Shown here: positions 35,235 through 44,019 of the stretch, piece by piece
How the letters are laid out: each line of letters starts with the position of its first letter
Position numbering within the stretch: the stretch's first letter is position 1
Source of the DNA: JASLPR01 sp964496475
GTDB lineage: Bacteria; Chloroflexota; UBA11872; VXNJ01
Direction of reading: 5' to 3'
Length of the DNA stretch: 64,000 bases
Assembly: GCA_964496475.1 (NCBI GenBank)
Contig: CAZBZS010000002.1
Coordinates: 1 to 64,000 of the forward strand
The notes under the pieces: model-generated
Databases searched by the model: none
Told to the model about the DNA's origin: nothing
What the model saw: only the letters and a program-made list of their open reading frames with translations
Program-made: the position numbers and the translations under genes

Positions 35235-35798
35235 CTAGTTAGGCGTCAGGCGATGCTTTAATGTCTTCCGGGTCGTCCCGATCATTCCCGCCATCTGCTG
35301 GTACGTCAGGCCGGACTCTAGCGTCACCGTCGCCCCGCCTCTCAAATCCTTATTTTCCGTCAGCTCCAGCAGCAGATTCGCCACCCGGCTCGTCACCGCG
35401 TCAAACGCCAGCCTCTCCGCCAGCTTTTGCGTCCCCTGCAACCGAGTTCCGGCGATCTCAAACAGCGTCATCCCCAGCACCACGTCCTGACCCATCCGTT
35501 TTATCACTAGGCCCGTGGCTATGAATCTCAACTCCGTCTTGGCAATCGCCTCCGCGAAACTCTCACAGCTCTGTTCCGCCATCAGACAGTCCTCCCCGAA
35601 CAGATCTCCCTTTCCCAGGATCCACAGGATACTTTCTCGCCCATCCATCGACAGCCGAAATATCTTCACCCGACCGCTCACCACCACGTAGACTCCCGCC
35701 GCCCGGTCGTCCGCCGTGTACACCAGCTCGCCCTTCCCAAACTGCACGGTCTCTACCTCCGGCCTCCCTGGCCCTCTTTCCGCCTTTTCCTCCTCCAT
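35235..35798 (-). CDS. Crp/Fnr-family transcription regulator, short at both ends
   Basis: Cyclic-nucleotide-binding-like beta-roll: GKGELVYTADDRAAGVYVVVSGRVKIF and ILGKGDLFGEDCLM. Next comes the long dimer helix, then a helix-turn-helix whose recognition helix (LTYQQMAGMIGTTRKTLKHRL) is directly followed by a stop, about 20-25 residues earlier than usual. The N-terminus also begins later than in most family members. The start is the ATG at 35798; TTG codons just upstream are alternatives. The ligand cannot be inferred; no Fnr-type Cys cluster is seen. Confidence 0.75.
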   Translation of the reverse strand: MEEEKAERGPGRPEVETVQFGKGELVYTADDRAAGVYVVVSGRVKIFRLSMDGRESILWILGKGDLFGEDCLMAEQSCESFAEAIAKTELRFIATGLVIKRMGQDVVLGMTLFEIAGTRLQGTQKLAERLAFDAVTSRVANLLLELTENKDLRGGATVTLESGLTYQQMAGMIGTTRKTLKHRLTPN

Positions 35799-35955
35799 CC
35801 AGCTCAACAACCGCTACCCCGCTCAAACCGCGCGGCAGACTTTGGCGTCCCCGTCCCCGTCCCCGACTCTCTGAATCATCGGCCTCATTGTGGTCCCCTC
35901 GCTGCGATTCATATCGCATTTTCAATTTCGATACGATCCTACGAGCGGCATCCGC

Positions 35956-35985
35956 GCCAATCTAGACTAGGCCAATCTAGACTAG
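35956..35985. repeat. Perfect 15-bp tandem duplication upstream of polA
   Basis: GCCAATCTAGACTAG occurs twice head to tail, each copy holding a TCTAGA palindrome. It is ~100 bases before polA, in a 289-bp spacer between crp (divergent) and polA that shows no other clear element. Confidence 0.85.
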
Positions 35986-36087
35986 ACCGACCTTATGTAA
36001 TGAAGCTGTAATATTGCGTCTCCCGCCCCGCCGCCCGCCCCGTATCCGGGCCCGCAACCGAGCCGCCATTCGCCCTGGAAGGACCCT

Positions 36088-38904
36088 TTGCCAAAGACCG
36101 ACGGTTACGCCTCTCGCCCCACCCTCGTCGTAATTGACGCCATGTCCCAGATCTTCCGCGCCTTTTACGCTGTCCCTGCCCACTTCTCCATCACCAACCA
36201 GAAAGGCGAAACCGAGCACACCAACGCCGTCTACGGCTTCGTCAACCTCCTCCTCCGTGTCGTCTCCCAGGTCCAGCCCGAATACATCATCGTCGCCTTC
36301 GACACCCCCGCCCCCACCTTCCGCAAAGAGGTTTTCCCCGAGTACAAGGCCAATCGCGAAGCTCCCCCCGACGAGCTCATTCCCCAGTTCGATCGCGTCC
36401 GGCAGGTCGTCACCGCCTTCGGTCTCCCGCGCTACGAGCTCCCCGGCTACGAAGCCGATGACATCCTCGGCTTCATGGCTTGCGACGGCGTCGAACAGGG
36501 CCTCCGCGTCCTCCTCGTCACCGGCGACCGCGACGCCTTCCAACTGATCAACGAAAACGTCGGCGTCATCACCACCAACCCCCGCACCGGCGAACCCGTC
36601 ATATACGACATCGAGAAGGTCGCCGAGCGCTGGTCCGGTCTCCTCCCCTCCCAGATCATCGATCTCAAAGCTCTCCAGGGCGACTCCTCCGACAACATCC
36701 CCGGCGTCCCCGGCATCGGCGAAAAGACCGCCATCACCCTCCTTAACGAATACGGCGATCTCGACACCATCCTTGCCAGCGTCGACTTCCTCACCGGCCG
36801 CGCCCGCAAAGCCCTCGAGCCCGCCGAAAACAAGGAGCTCGCCCGCCTCAGTCGCAAACTCGCCACCATCCTCACCGACCTTCCCCTCGAACTCGACCTC
36901 GAAAAAGCCCGCGTCTGGCAGCCCGATCTCGAACGGACCCGCGAGCTGTTCACCGAGCTCCAATTCCGCAGCCTTGAAAAACGCTTACCATTCGCCCTCG
37001 ACACCGATAAGTCTGCCAATGGCAGCGACCGTCAGCTCGGCCTCTTCGCCGCCAACTTCTCCGACCGTGCCCCCGTGCAAACCGTCACCGATAAGAAATC
37101 CGCCCGTCGCCTTCTCAAAGCCCTCCAGGCCACCGGTGCGACTGGCGACACCGGCGCCGCTGACACGTCCGGCGCCCTCGACGCCACTGGCGCTGGCGTA
37201 TTTCCTGTCATCAAGGACACATCCGAAGGCCCCGTCCTCGCTGGCCTCGGCCTCGCCCCCGACCCCGATTCCCGGTGGTACCTCCCCGTCCTCACCACCG
37301 ACGGCGACGTCGATTCCGGTCTGCTCACCCTCTTCCGCGACTGGCTGGCCGACCCCGCCGCCGCCAAAATCACCTACCAGGCCAAGGAACTCTTCCGCTC
37401 CCTCCAGCCCCTCGAGCTCGACACCGCCGGCATTGCATTCGACGCCGGCATCGGCGGCTATCTACTCGGCGGCTCCGCCCGCCTCAACACCCTCGACGAC
37501 ATCGTCCTAAATCGCCTCCAGGTCCAGCTCGAACCCCCCGCCTCCGACTGGCCCCGCGGACTCGGCCTCCCCGGTCTCGAGCCCGACGTCCTCGCCGCCG
37601 CCGCCGCCGATCGCGCCTCCACCCTCATCCCCATCGCCAAGGACCTCCGCGCCGAGCTCTCAGACCGCGGCCTCGACAATCTCCTCCAAGACATTGAAAT
37701 GCCCCTCATCGCCGTCCTCGCGCGCGTCGGCGCGCACGGCGTCAGGCTCGCCTCCGCCCTCCTCCAAAACACTTCCACCGAGCTCGCCTCCGAGCTCGAA
37801 GCGCTCCGCACCGCCATCCACAAAGACGCCGGCCGCGAATTCAGCATCAACTCCCCCAAGCAACTCGGCGCCATCCTCTTCGGAGAACTTGAATTGTCTC
37901 CCGGACCCAAAACTCCCGGTGGCCAGTTCTCCACCTCCCGCCAGGTCCTCGAAGATCGTCTCGACGCGCACCCCGTCATTGGCCGCGTCCTCGAATATCG
38001 CGAGCTCGACAAACTCAAGGGCACCTACGTCGACGCCCTCCCCGCCCTCGTCAACCCTCGCACTGGCCGCCTCCACACCACCTTCAGCCAGACCGTCGCC
38101 GCCACCGGCCGTCTCTCCTCCAACAATCCCAATCTGCAAAACATCCCCGTCCGCACCGAGCGCGGCCAGCTTATCCGCAAAGCCTTCATCGCCGAGCAAG
38201 AAGGCCACGTCCTCCTTGCCGCCGACTATTCCCAGATCGAGCTCCGCGTCCTTGCCCACATTTCCGAAGACGAGTTCATGATCCGCGCCTTCCTCAACGA
38301 CGAAGACATCCACGCTGCCACCGCTGCTCAGATGTTCGAAGTCGCCGCCGATTCCGTCACCTCCAACCAGCGCCGCGTCGCCAAGACCACCAACTTCGGC
38401 ATCATCTACGGCATCACCCAGCACGGACTCGCCGCCCGCACCGATCTCTCCATCCCCGAAGCCAAAGAGCTCATCGAGTCCTATTTCCAGAAGTACACCT
38501 CCATCCGCACCTACATGGACGACACCATCAAATCTGCCCATTCCCACGGTTACGTCTCCACTCTCCTCGGCCGCCGCCGCTACCTCCCCGAGCTTCGCGC
38601 CCGCAACCACACCCAGCGCCAGGCCAGCGAGCGCATGGCCATCAACATGCCCATTCAGGGCACCGCCGCCGACATCATGAAAATCGCCATGATTCAGATG
38701 GACGCCCGCCTCCGCGACTCCGGACTCCCCGCCCGCATGATCCTGCAAGTCCACGACGAGCTCCTATTCGAGCTGCCCGAATCCCACGTCCCTGCCCTCG
38801 CAGAACTAGCCCGCGAAATCATGGAAGGCGCCTATCGGCTCTCCGTCCCCCTCAAAATCGACCTCGCCACCGGACCCACCTGGGCCGACCTCTCCCCCGT
38901 CTAA
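36088..38904 (+). CDS. polA: DNA polymerase I
   Basis: Replication and repair polymerase, 938 residues. 5'-3' exonuclease domain at residues 1 to about 290 (VVIDAMSQIFRAFYA, YEADDILGFMA, GDSSDNIPGVPGIGEKTA). The middle domain (about 330-520) has the fold position of the 3'-5' proofreading domain, but its acidic motifs are not evident, so it is probably inactive. The polymerase domain carries motif A DYSQIELRVLAHISED, motif B NFGIIYG and motif C QVHDELLFE. Its TTG start is preceded by GGAAGGA. Stands alone, divergent from the crp-type gene. Confidence 0.95.
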   Translation: MPKTDGYASRPTLVVIDAMSQIFRAFYAVPAHFSITNQKGETEHTNAVYGFVNLLLRVVSQVQPEYIIVAFDTPAPTFRKEVFPEYKANREAPPDELIPQFDRVRQVVTAFGLPRYELPGYEADDILGFMACDGVEQGLRVLLVTGDRDAFQLINENVGVITTNPRTGEPVIYDIEKVAERWSGLLPSQIIDLKALQGDSSDNIPGVPGIGEKTAITLLNEYGDLDTILASVDFLTGRARKALEPAENKELARLSRKLATILTDLPLELDLEKARVWQPDLERTRELFTELQFRSLEKRLPFALDTDKSANGSDRQLGLFAANFSDRAPVQTVTDKKSARRLLKALQATGATGDTGAADTSGALDATGAGVFPVIKDTSEGPVLAGLGLAPDPDSRWYLPVLTTDGDVDSGLLTLFRDWLADPAAAKITYQAKELFRSLQPLELDTAGIAFDAGIGGYLLGGSARLNTLDDIVLNRLQVQLEPPASDWPRGLGLPGLEPDVLAAAAADRASTLIPIAKDLRAELSDRGLDNLLQDIEMPLIAVLARVGAHGVRLASALLQNTSTELASELEALRTAIHKDAGREFSINSPKQLGAILFGELELSPGPKTPGGQFSTSRQVLEDRLDAHPVIGRVLEYRELDKLKGTYVDALPALVNPRTGRLHTTFSQTVAATGRLSSNNPNLQNIPVRTERGQLIRKAFIAEQEGHVLLAADYSQIELRVLAHISEDEFMIRAFLNDEDIHAATAAQMFEVAADSVTSNQRRVAKTTNFGIIYGITQHGLAARTDLSIPEAKELIESYFQKYTSIRTYMDDTIKSAHSHGYVSTLLGRRRYLPELRARNHTQRQASERMAINMPIQGTAADIMKIAMIQMDARLRDSGLPARMILQVHDELLFELPESHVPALAELAREIMEGAYRLSVPLKIDLATGPTWADLSPV

Positions 38905-38970
38905 CGCACGCCCGCCGCCTACCAAATCCCCTCGCACCTTCCCGCCCAAACTGCCAACCCACCAACGGGC

Positions 38971-40260
38971 CTAAGAAAACGCCTCCCGATACTCCAACGC
39001 CGCCCGATCCAGCAAAATATCGCCCGGCCTCACCGCCCTACCCAGCCTCACCCCCTCAAGAGTCCTGCACCGACTCAGCGCCACATATGCCTGCCCGTGC
39101 GCAAACATCCCCCGCCCAAAATCGATGAACACCTTGTCAAACGTCTGACCCTGCGACTTGTGAATCGTCAACGCCCACGCCAGCCGGATCGGATACTGCT
39201 TAAACGACCCCGTCACGGTCTGCTCGATTCGTCGCGTCGTGGGGTTGTATTCGTACTTGGTCTGTTCCCATTCCGCCCGCTTCAGCTCGTGCTCGCCCTC
39301 ATCCGTCGTTATCCACACCTTCCTGTCCGTCAGCCGCGCCACTGTAGCCAGCGTGCCATTCACCCACCGGCCCAGCGAGTCATTCTTCAGCGTCATCACC
39401 CTCGCTCCCGCCCGCAGTTTCAATCTCGTATCCGTCGGAAACGCCCTCTCCCCAAAACTGCCGCTCACCGTCGCCCCGTACTCATACTCACGCCCGCCCA
39501 GCTCCGCCAGCACCGCCGCATTGATATTGTTCGCCGCCGCGTTCGTCGGCGTCAGCGTCACGTATTTCTCCATGTCCTCCGGCCTCATCGCTTCGGTGAC
39601 CTGCTGATTGAGCTCGTCCAGCATGAACTCCTCTATCTCGTTGTTCCGAATCGCGTCCAGAATCGATATGAATTGCGCATCCCGATGTCGATATCTCTCC
39701 GTCAGCTCGATTAGACGGAGACGATTGTTCCTCACCGCCGGCGCGTGAAAGAAATAGATACCTCCATAAAGGTCCCGCAGGTACTCTGCCAGTTCGCCGT
39801 CCGCCACCACCGGCGGCAGTTGATGCGGATCGCCGAACATCACCACCTGCGCCCCGCCAAACGGCTCTCCCTCGCGGCCGCGATTGACCCTCATCGCCCG
39901 GTCGATCCCGTCCATCAGGTCCGCCCGCACCATCGAAACCTCATCTATCACCAGCGTCTCCACGTGCTCATACACGCCGGAGTTGCGACCGCGACTCAGC
40001 TCCCCCGGTTCAATCAGCTTCGGCGGAAAGCGGAAGAACGAGTGAATCGTCTGCCCGTGTACGTTTATCGCCGCTATCCCCGTCGGCGCCAGCACCACCA
40101 CCGCTCGCTTGGTCGTCTCCTGGAAATACTGTAGAAGCATCGACTTCCCCGTGCCCGCCACTCCCGTGATGAAGGCTGACTGACCCTCCCGCTCGATGTG
40201 ATCCAGCGCCATCTGGAAATCCGGGCCGATTTCAATATCCGCCGTCGAAATCACGCCCAT
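38971..40260 (-). CDS. Pif1-like DNA helicase
   Basis: Superfamily 1B helicase. Walker A ITGVAGTGKSMLLQYF, then VLAPTGIAAINVHGQTIHSFF, Walker B LVIDEVSMVRADLMD, GDPHQLPPV, a 2B-region and the C-terminal TIHKSQGQTFDKVFID plus YVALSRCRTLEGVRL. 429 residues: the helicase core without extra domains. Such proteins unwind forked or G-rich structured DNA and RNA-DNA hybrids. Convergent with polA, with a 66-base spacer. Confidence 0.9.
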   Translation of the reverse strand: MGVISTADIEIGPDFQMALDHIEREGQSAFITGVAGTGKSMLLQYFQETTKRAVVVLAPTGIAAINVHGQTIHSFFRFPPKLIEPGELSRGRNSGVYEHVETLVIDEVSMVRADLMDGIDRAMRVNRGREGEPFGGAQVVMFGDPHQLPPVVADGELAEYLRDLYGGIYFFHAPAVRNNRLRLIELTERYRHRDAQFISILDAIRNNEIEEFMLDELNQQVTEAMRPEDMEKYVTLTPTNAAANNINAAVLAELGGREYEYGATVSGSFGERAFPTDTRLKLRAGARVMTLKNDSLGRWVNGTLATVARLTDRKVWITTDEGEHELKRAEWEQTKYEYNPTTRRIEQTVTGSFKQYPIRLAWALTIHKSQGQTFDKVFIDFGRGMFAHGQAYVALSRCRTLEGVRLGRAVRPGDILLDRAALEYREAFS

Positions 40261-40710
40261 CGCCGATGCAGTCGCAGCCGCCGCCCCCGCTTGCCTCTTG
40301 ACTGCCTGCGGCCCTCCCCGCCGGTCCTTATGGAGATGGTCCCCCGCCCCATCCGCACCCGGCCAACGAGCCTCACCATCGCCCCGCCGTCGGCATTCCC
40401 CCGCCTCTTCCCCGCCCGCCCGACGAGCATCGCCGTCGTCTCGCCCGACGAGCGCTCCCCGCCGCTAGAATCTCAATCCAATCTGCCATCAACCGGTTGT
40501 AGCTTTTCCATGCTGCGGTCAGTCCGCTCAATGCTCCCCCAAGTATCTCGCATCACCACGTTTTACCTCCGATTCTAATTTCCTGTGCCCTTCCGGCCCC
40601 ACCGTCCCCGCAACGCCAGCATCCCGCGTCCCAAACTCTCCTGCGGCCCGCTCCGCTCCATGCCGTTCTAGCTGACTGGCACGGTCTAGCGGACCTTACC
40701 GGCCACTCCG
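40261..40710. other. Non-coding region at the right base-composition boundary
   Basis: No gene supported. The plus strand changes from C-rich to G-rich at about 40.65-40.7 kb. The following SIMPL-domain gene has lost its 5' half at this point. Confidence 0.5.
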
Positions 40711-41094
40711 GTGCCTCGAAATCACCTCACCAAGCAGGTGCGAGCCATCTTCTGTGATGTAGATCGGGTTGGCGACGTTCTGCAGGCTGCCCTGGATGCT
40801 GGCGCCACCCACGTTCAAAACATAATCTTCGCGGTGGCGGACGAGGAGGCGTTGAAGGCTCAAGCTCTCGCTGAAGCCATCGCCAACGCACCCCGGCACG
40901 CGGAGCAATTGGCTCGGGGGACCGGGCTCCACCTGGGCGAAATAATCAGCATCTCCGAGGTTGGCGGTAGCGCCAGTTCCTTCGACGGTTCGGACGTGAG
41001 AGCTCAGAGCGGCGGTGGTGGCGGCCCGCCGATTTTGAGCGATGGTTCCTCGGCCAGCGTATCCGTCGAGGTTGTCTTTGCCATTTCTGACTAA
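40711..41094 (+). pseudogene. 5'-truncated SIMPL-domain (DUF541) protein
   Basis: The visible part matches the C-terminal half of SIMPL/DUF541 proteins: DVDRVGDVLQAALDAGATHVQ, IIFAVADEEALKAQALAEAI, NAPRHAEQLARGTGLHLGEI and a final SVSVEVVFAISD. Family members are ~230-250 residues with a signal peptide; here only about 125 remain and the region upstream has no matching N-terminal half. The GTG at 40711 is not a natural start. It begins at the skew boundary, so a rearrangement may have cut it. Confidence 0.75.
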
Positions 41095-41320
41095 CGAAAC
41101 CAGTAGGCGGCGGCCGCCGCTTGCGCTGCTAGAATCTCACCGCCTTCGACCCGATCTCAACATGTGGGGACCCCCATTATGCGACTCTTCAGAAACGACT
41201 ACACGCGATCTGGGTTTCAGCGATTGAGCAGCCGGATTTCTCGGTTCCCCGTCATCTCGAAATGGGTCCAGGCCCGAGCTTTGACGGGCGGAATGAAAAG
41301 GAAACTTGCAGGCAGTTTGT

Positions 41321-41764
41321 ATGGCGCCTGAGCGGGAAGCCTTGAAGGCCCGGTTGCCCGACCATATCGAACCGCTGCGGGTCCGATTCTCCGACACCGA
41401 CGCCGGCGGAATCGTGCACCATTCCAACTTCTTTCGCTGGCTGGAAGAGGCAAGACTGGGTCTTCTGAGGGCGATCGGCGTCGGCTACTTGACCATCGAA
41501 GACTCCGGAATTCACCTTCCCGTGACCGCCTGTTCCGCCGATTTTCGCCGGTCATTATGTTCCGAGGACGAGATCGAGATCGCTCTCTGGCTCGTCGGGC
41601 GTAGCCGAGTCCGCCTTGATTTTCGATACGAGGTGCGGCTCGATGATTCGGTCGTGGCAACCGCCAAAACGACTCACGCCCTGGTCAACAACGCCGGGCG
41701 ACCCATTCGGCTGGACCGCGACTCGACACTGTGGAAACGTCTGACAGGATTCGATGATGGTTAG
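41321..41764 (+). CDS. YbgC-type acyl-CoA thioesterase (hotdog fold)
   Basis: 4-hydroxybenzoyl-CoA thioesterase-like protein; the motif FSDTDAGGIVHHSNFFRWLEEAR holds the catalytic Asp and conserved Tyr/Phe and Glu positions. 147 residues, normal. The ATG at 41321 is chosen; a TTG five codons earlier with AAGGAA upstream is nearly as good. It hydrolyses small or medium acyl-CoA esters in characterised relatives. Alone on this strand, convergent with the membrane-protein gene. Confidence 0.85.
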   Translation: MAPEREALKARLPDHIEPLRVRFSDTDAGGIVHHSNFFRWLEEARLGLLRAIGVGYLTIEDSGIHLPVTACSADFRRSLCSEDEIEIALWLVGRSRVRLDFRYEVRLDDSVVATAKTTHALVNNAGRPIRLDRDSTLWKRLTGFDDG

Positions 41765-41795
41765 CACCCTGATGAAGTAACACCCGAAAACAAAC

Positions 41796-41825
41796 GGCAC
41801 CCCGGTAAGCAATTACCCGGGTGCC
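41796..41825. terminator. Stem-loop after thioesterase gene
   Basis: GGCACCCCGGTAA pairs with TTACCCGGGTGCC (12 of 13 positions) around a GCAA tetraloop, 31 bases after the thioesterase stop. Likely terminator or 3'-end stabiliser; no T-tract. Confidence 0.55.
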
Positions 41826-41871
41826 CGCTTCGCCTCCAGCTTGCTTCCGACGCTACCCGGAGGTCAAAAGT

Positions 41872-41907
41872 GTTCGGCTACCGCTGTCTCCCCGGCGGTA
41901 GCCGAAC
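41872..41907. terminator. Perfect 13-bp stem-loop after membrane-protein gene
   Basis: GTTCGGCTACCGC and GCGGTAGCCGAAC form a perfect stem with a 10-base loop, just 7 bases from the minus-strand gene's stop. With the previous hairpin it makes back-to-back terminators between convergent genes. Confidence 0.6.
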
Positions 41908-41914
41908 CGGGGGC

Positions 41915-42337
41915 TCAGGCGGTGGCCGTCGGCCGTCTGAGGGAGTACAGCGCCAGGGCCATGAACAGGGTCGTGCTCGCTCCCAGCAGGATTACAACCG
42001 CGCCGGTTCCGATCGCCAGGTCGCTAACTCCGAACCCCATCACGCTCAGATTCAACGCGTTCCGCATCGCCAGAGCCGTCAGGTAGGTGTCCCGATTCCG
42101 GTCCTCGCGATCCATCGAGCTGTAAGGGCCGAAGCGTCCAAACGTGTGCTCCGTGAGCAGCGCCTCTTGCGCTTCCGCCGTCTCAACACCGGCAAACAAC
42201 GGGTTCGGAATCGTCGCGTCCTTGCTCGTGTAAATTTCCTCCGCGACCATCGCCGTGCGAAGGCTATCCTTCGCATCCATTCCCAGAGCGACACATCCGA
42301 TTCCAGCTAGCGCGAAGCCTACGAGCACCGCTGCCAT
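41915..42337 (-). CDS. Small membrane protein of unknown function
   Basis: 140 residues with an N-terminal hydrophobic segment (VLVGFALAGIGCVALG), an ~85-residue hydrophilic central part and a C-terminal hydrophobic segment (DLAIGTGAVVILLGASTTLFMALAL). The two membrane helices would put the middle part on one side, probably outside. Motif-like pieces include FGRFGPYSSMDREDRNRDTY. No family recognised. Reads as a genuine gene from codon pattern and from the paired terminator hairpin right after it. Confidence 0.6.
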   Translation of the reverse strand: MAAVLVGFALAGIGCVALGMDAKDSLRTAMVAEEIYTSKDATIPNPLFAGVETAEAQEALLTEHTFGRFGPYSSMDREDRNRDTYLTALAMRNALNLSVMGFGVSDLAIGTGAVVILLGASTTLFMALALYSLRRPTATA

Positions 42338-42765
42338 CTAACTGATCTTCCTTATCGCTTTCACTTCTGCAGCTTCCTTTCTGTCGAGGGATTTCCCCGG
42401 CTGTGCCCAGTTGCTACATAAGAATTATCGGTCTCGGGACCGGACGGGGCATCGTAGAAAGGGACGATAGGAGCATGTAGTTAGTGACTACAGTTCACAA
42501 TCTTGGATACGTTATCGATACAAGGAGCTGTAGAGCATCAGCACCGCTCGGGGAATCCTCTCCTTGTTTCCCAGAACGTATTTGACCCGTCCTAAGGGTG
42601 TTTTCTGAGACTAGTCTCGGGTCTATACGTTATCGGTAGGATTCGCCCGTTATTGTTACCAAAATCATAAAGAGACATATAGGAGAGAAATCTCACGGGA
42701 CGCACTGAGCCTGATCGGACACTCCATGGTGGGAAGGCATCCGGGCACTCTCCCGGCGGAATGGG
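42338..42765. other. Intergenic region, AT-richer
   Basis: No gene seen. Noticeably less GC-rich than its neighbours. Contains the palindrome GAGACTAGTCTC (42607-42618) and two similar pieces with ATACGTTATCG (about 42505 and 42626). Should hold the promoter of the small membrane-protein gene. Confidence 0.4.
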
Positions 42766-43485
42766 CTACTCCGAGATCGGGTCGAGTAAGTCCGCTGCAG
42801 CACCGGCATCACGGACCTCGTGGTCTGGCATCGCGACCTCCGGGGGGAGCTCCCAGCCGTGTAAATTCACCCAGATAGTGCGAATTCCGAGCGCCGCCGC
42901 GCCCGCGATGTCGGCAAGAGCGTTGTCACCGATCATGACGGACTGATGCGGAACTGCATCTGTAAGATCGAGCGCGCGGCGAAATATGGTTGGATCCGGC
43001 TTTTGAAATCCGAATTCTTCACTGATCAGGACGTGGTCTAGGAACCGGTCAATCGACAGCCGGCGCAATTTCTCGCGCTGGCGATCGGCCTGCCCGTTTG
43101 ATATCAGGCAGGTGCGGTAGCGTGCGGCAGACTTCAGCAACCGCTCGGCGCATGGCAGTAGTCGTATCCCCTCGTGGTAGCTCTCGAAATAGCCGCGAAC
43201 GATTGCCGCCGGACGCTCAGCTTCCGGCGGCACGTTTGCCTGTTTGAGGGCAAGTTCGAGACGCTGCTCCCGGGTCATCTCACCCCACGCGTTGCGTCGG
43301 TACAAATCCGTAGCGATCGCCATGTAACGGTCAAGGGTTTCCTCGGCCTGTGATGGCGTCAGCCGATTCGTGGGCTGGCGAAGGGACGCAGCGTAGGCGG
43401 AGCGCATGTGGTGGAGTTCGTCGGAGAGCGTATCGTCCAGATCGAGGAAGACCGCGTGCAGGTCCCAGTCCACGGTCTGTGGCAT
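42766..43485 (-). CDS. HAD-superfamily hydrolase
   Basis: Haloacid-dehalogenase-type phosphatase. Motif I AVFLDLDDTLSDE (nucleophile and acid Asp), motif II LISNG, Lys in FGFQKPDPTIFRRAL, motif IV MIGDNALADIAGA. Cap-1 helical insert at about residues 25-95. 239 residues. Substrate unknown; relatives act on sugar phosphates, nucleotides or glycolate phosphate. It is downstream of the suf genes on the same strand, with a 51-base spacer. Confidence 0.87.
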   Translation of the reverse strand: MPQTVDWDLHAVFLDLDDTLSDELHHMRSAYAASLRQPTNRLTPSQAEETLDRYMAIATDLYRRNAWGEMTREQRLELALKQANVPPEAERPAAIVRGYFESYHEGIRLLPCAERLLKSAARYRTCLISNGQADRQREKLRRLSIDRFLDHVLISEEFGFQKPDPTIFRRALDLTDAVPHQSVMIGDNALADIAGAAALGIRTIWVNLHGWELPPEVAMPDHEVRDAGAAADLLDPISE

Positions 43486-43536
43486 GAAACCCCTTTCAGT
43501 GTGCGGCGAAGCAGGAACGAAAATCGGGGGGCGGAT

Positions 43537-44019
43537 CTACTCGTCAGTAAATATAGCCGCGCCGTCGTCCGTGCGATTCAGATCGGCTTCGGGGCCACGA
43601 AGGTGTTCCTGGATGCCGATCTTCAAGGCGTTCCAGGCGAGCGTGGCGCACTTGATGCGAACCGGAAACCTCTGTACGCCGCGGAGAGCCTCGATATCTC
43701 CGAGTTCGTCGCCGTCGGTCTCAAGTTCGCCCTTCATCATGCCGCGAACCGTGTCCGCCAGCCCGATCGCATCCTCGACACTGCGCCCTAGGAGTTCTTC
43801 GGTGAGCATGGATGCCGAAGCCTGGCTGATCGAGCAGCCGTGCCCATCGAAGCGCGCCTCCCGGATGATGCCATCCTCGACCGTGAGGGTGATCTCGATG
43901 TCATCCCCGCAAAGAGGGTTCAACCCCCGGGCTTTGATGTCGTGATTGGCCGCCTGGCCGCGATTGCGGGGAGATTTGTAGTGGTCGAGGATTATCTCTT
44001 TGTAAAGATCGTCAAGCAT
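43537..44019 (-). CDS. sufU: SufU-type iron-sulfur assembly protein
   Basis: Zinc-dependent sulfur acceptor that takes persulfide from SufS and passes it to SufBCD. The three Cys are present: NPLCGDD, GHGCSISQAS and IKCATLAWNAL, with the SufU-type spacing. 160 residues, within a base of the sufS stop codon. No separate scaffold (IscU with HscA/HscB) is seen. Last gene of the suf operon, which runs sufC-sufB-sufD-Rieske-sufS-sufU. Confidence 0.93.
   Translation of the reverse strand: MLDDLYKEIILDHYKSPRNRGQAANHDIKARGLNPLCGDDIEITLTVEDGIIREARFDGHGCSISQASASMLTEELLGRSVEDAIGLADTVRGMMKGELETDGDELGDIEALRGVQRFPVRIKCATLAWNALKIGIQEHLRGPEADLNRTDDGAAIFTDE

Noticed and set aside
36000..38750. Large minus-strand frames opposite polA
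   Set aside because: Same shadow effect; polA has complete polymerase motifs in the plus frame.
42500..42640. Repeated ATACGTTATCG pieces as an operator
   Set aside because: Only two imperfect copies, not palindromic as a pair, and no regulator gene nearby.
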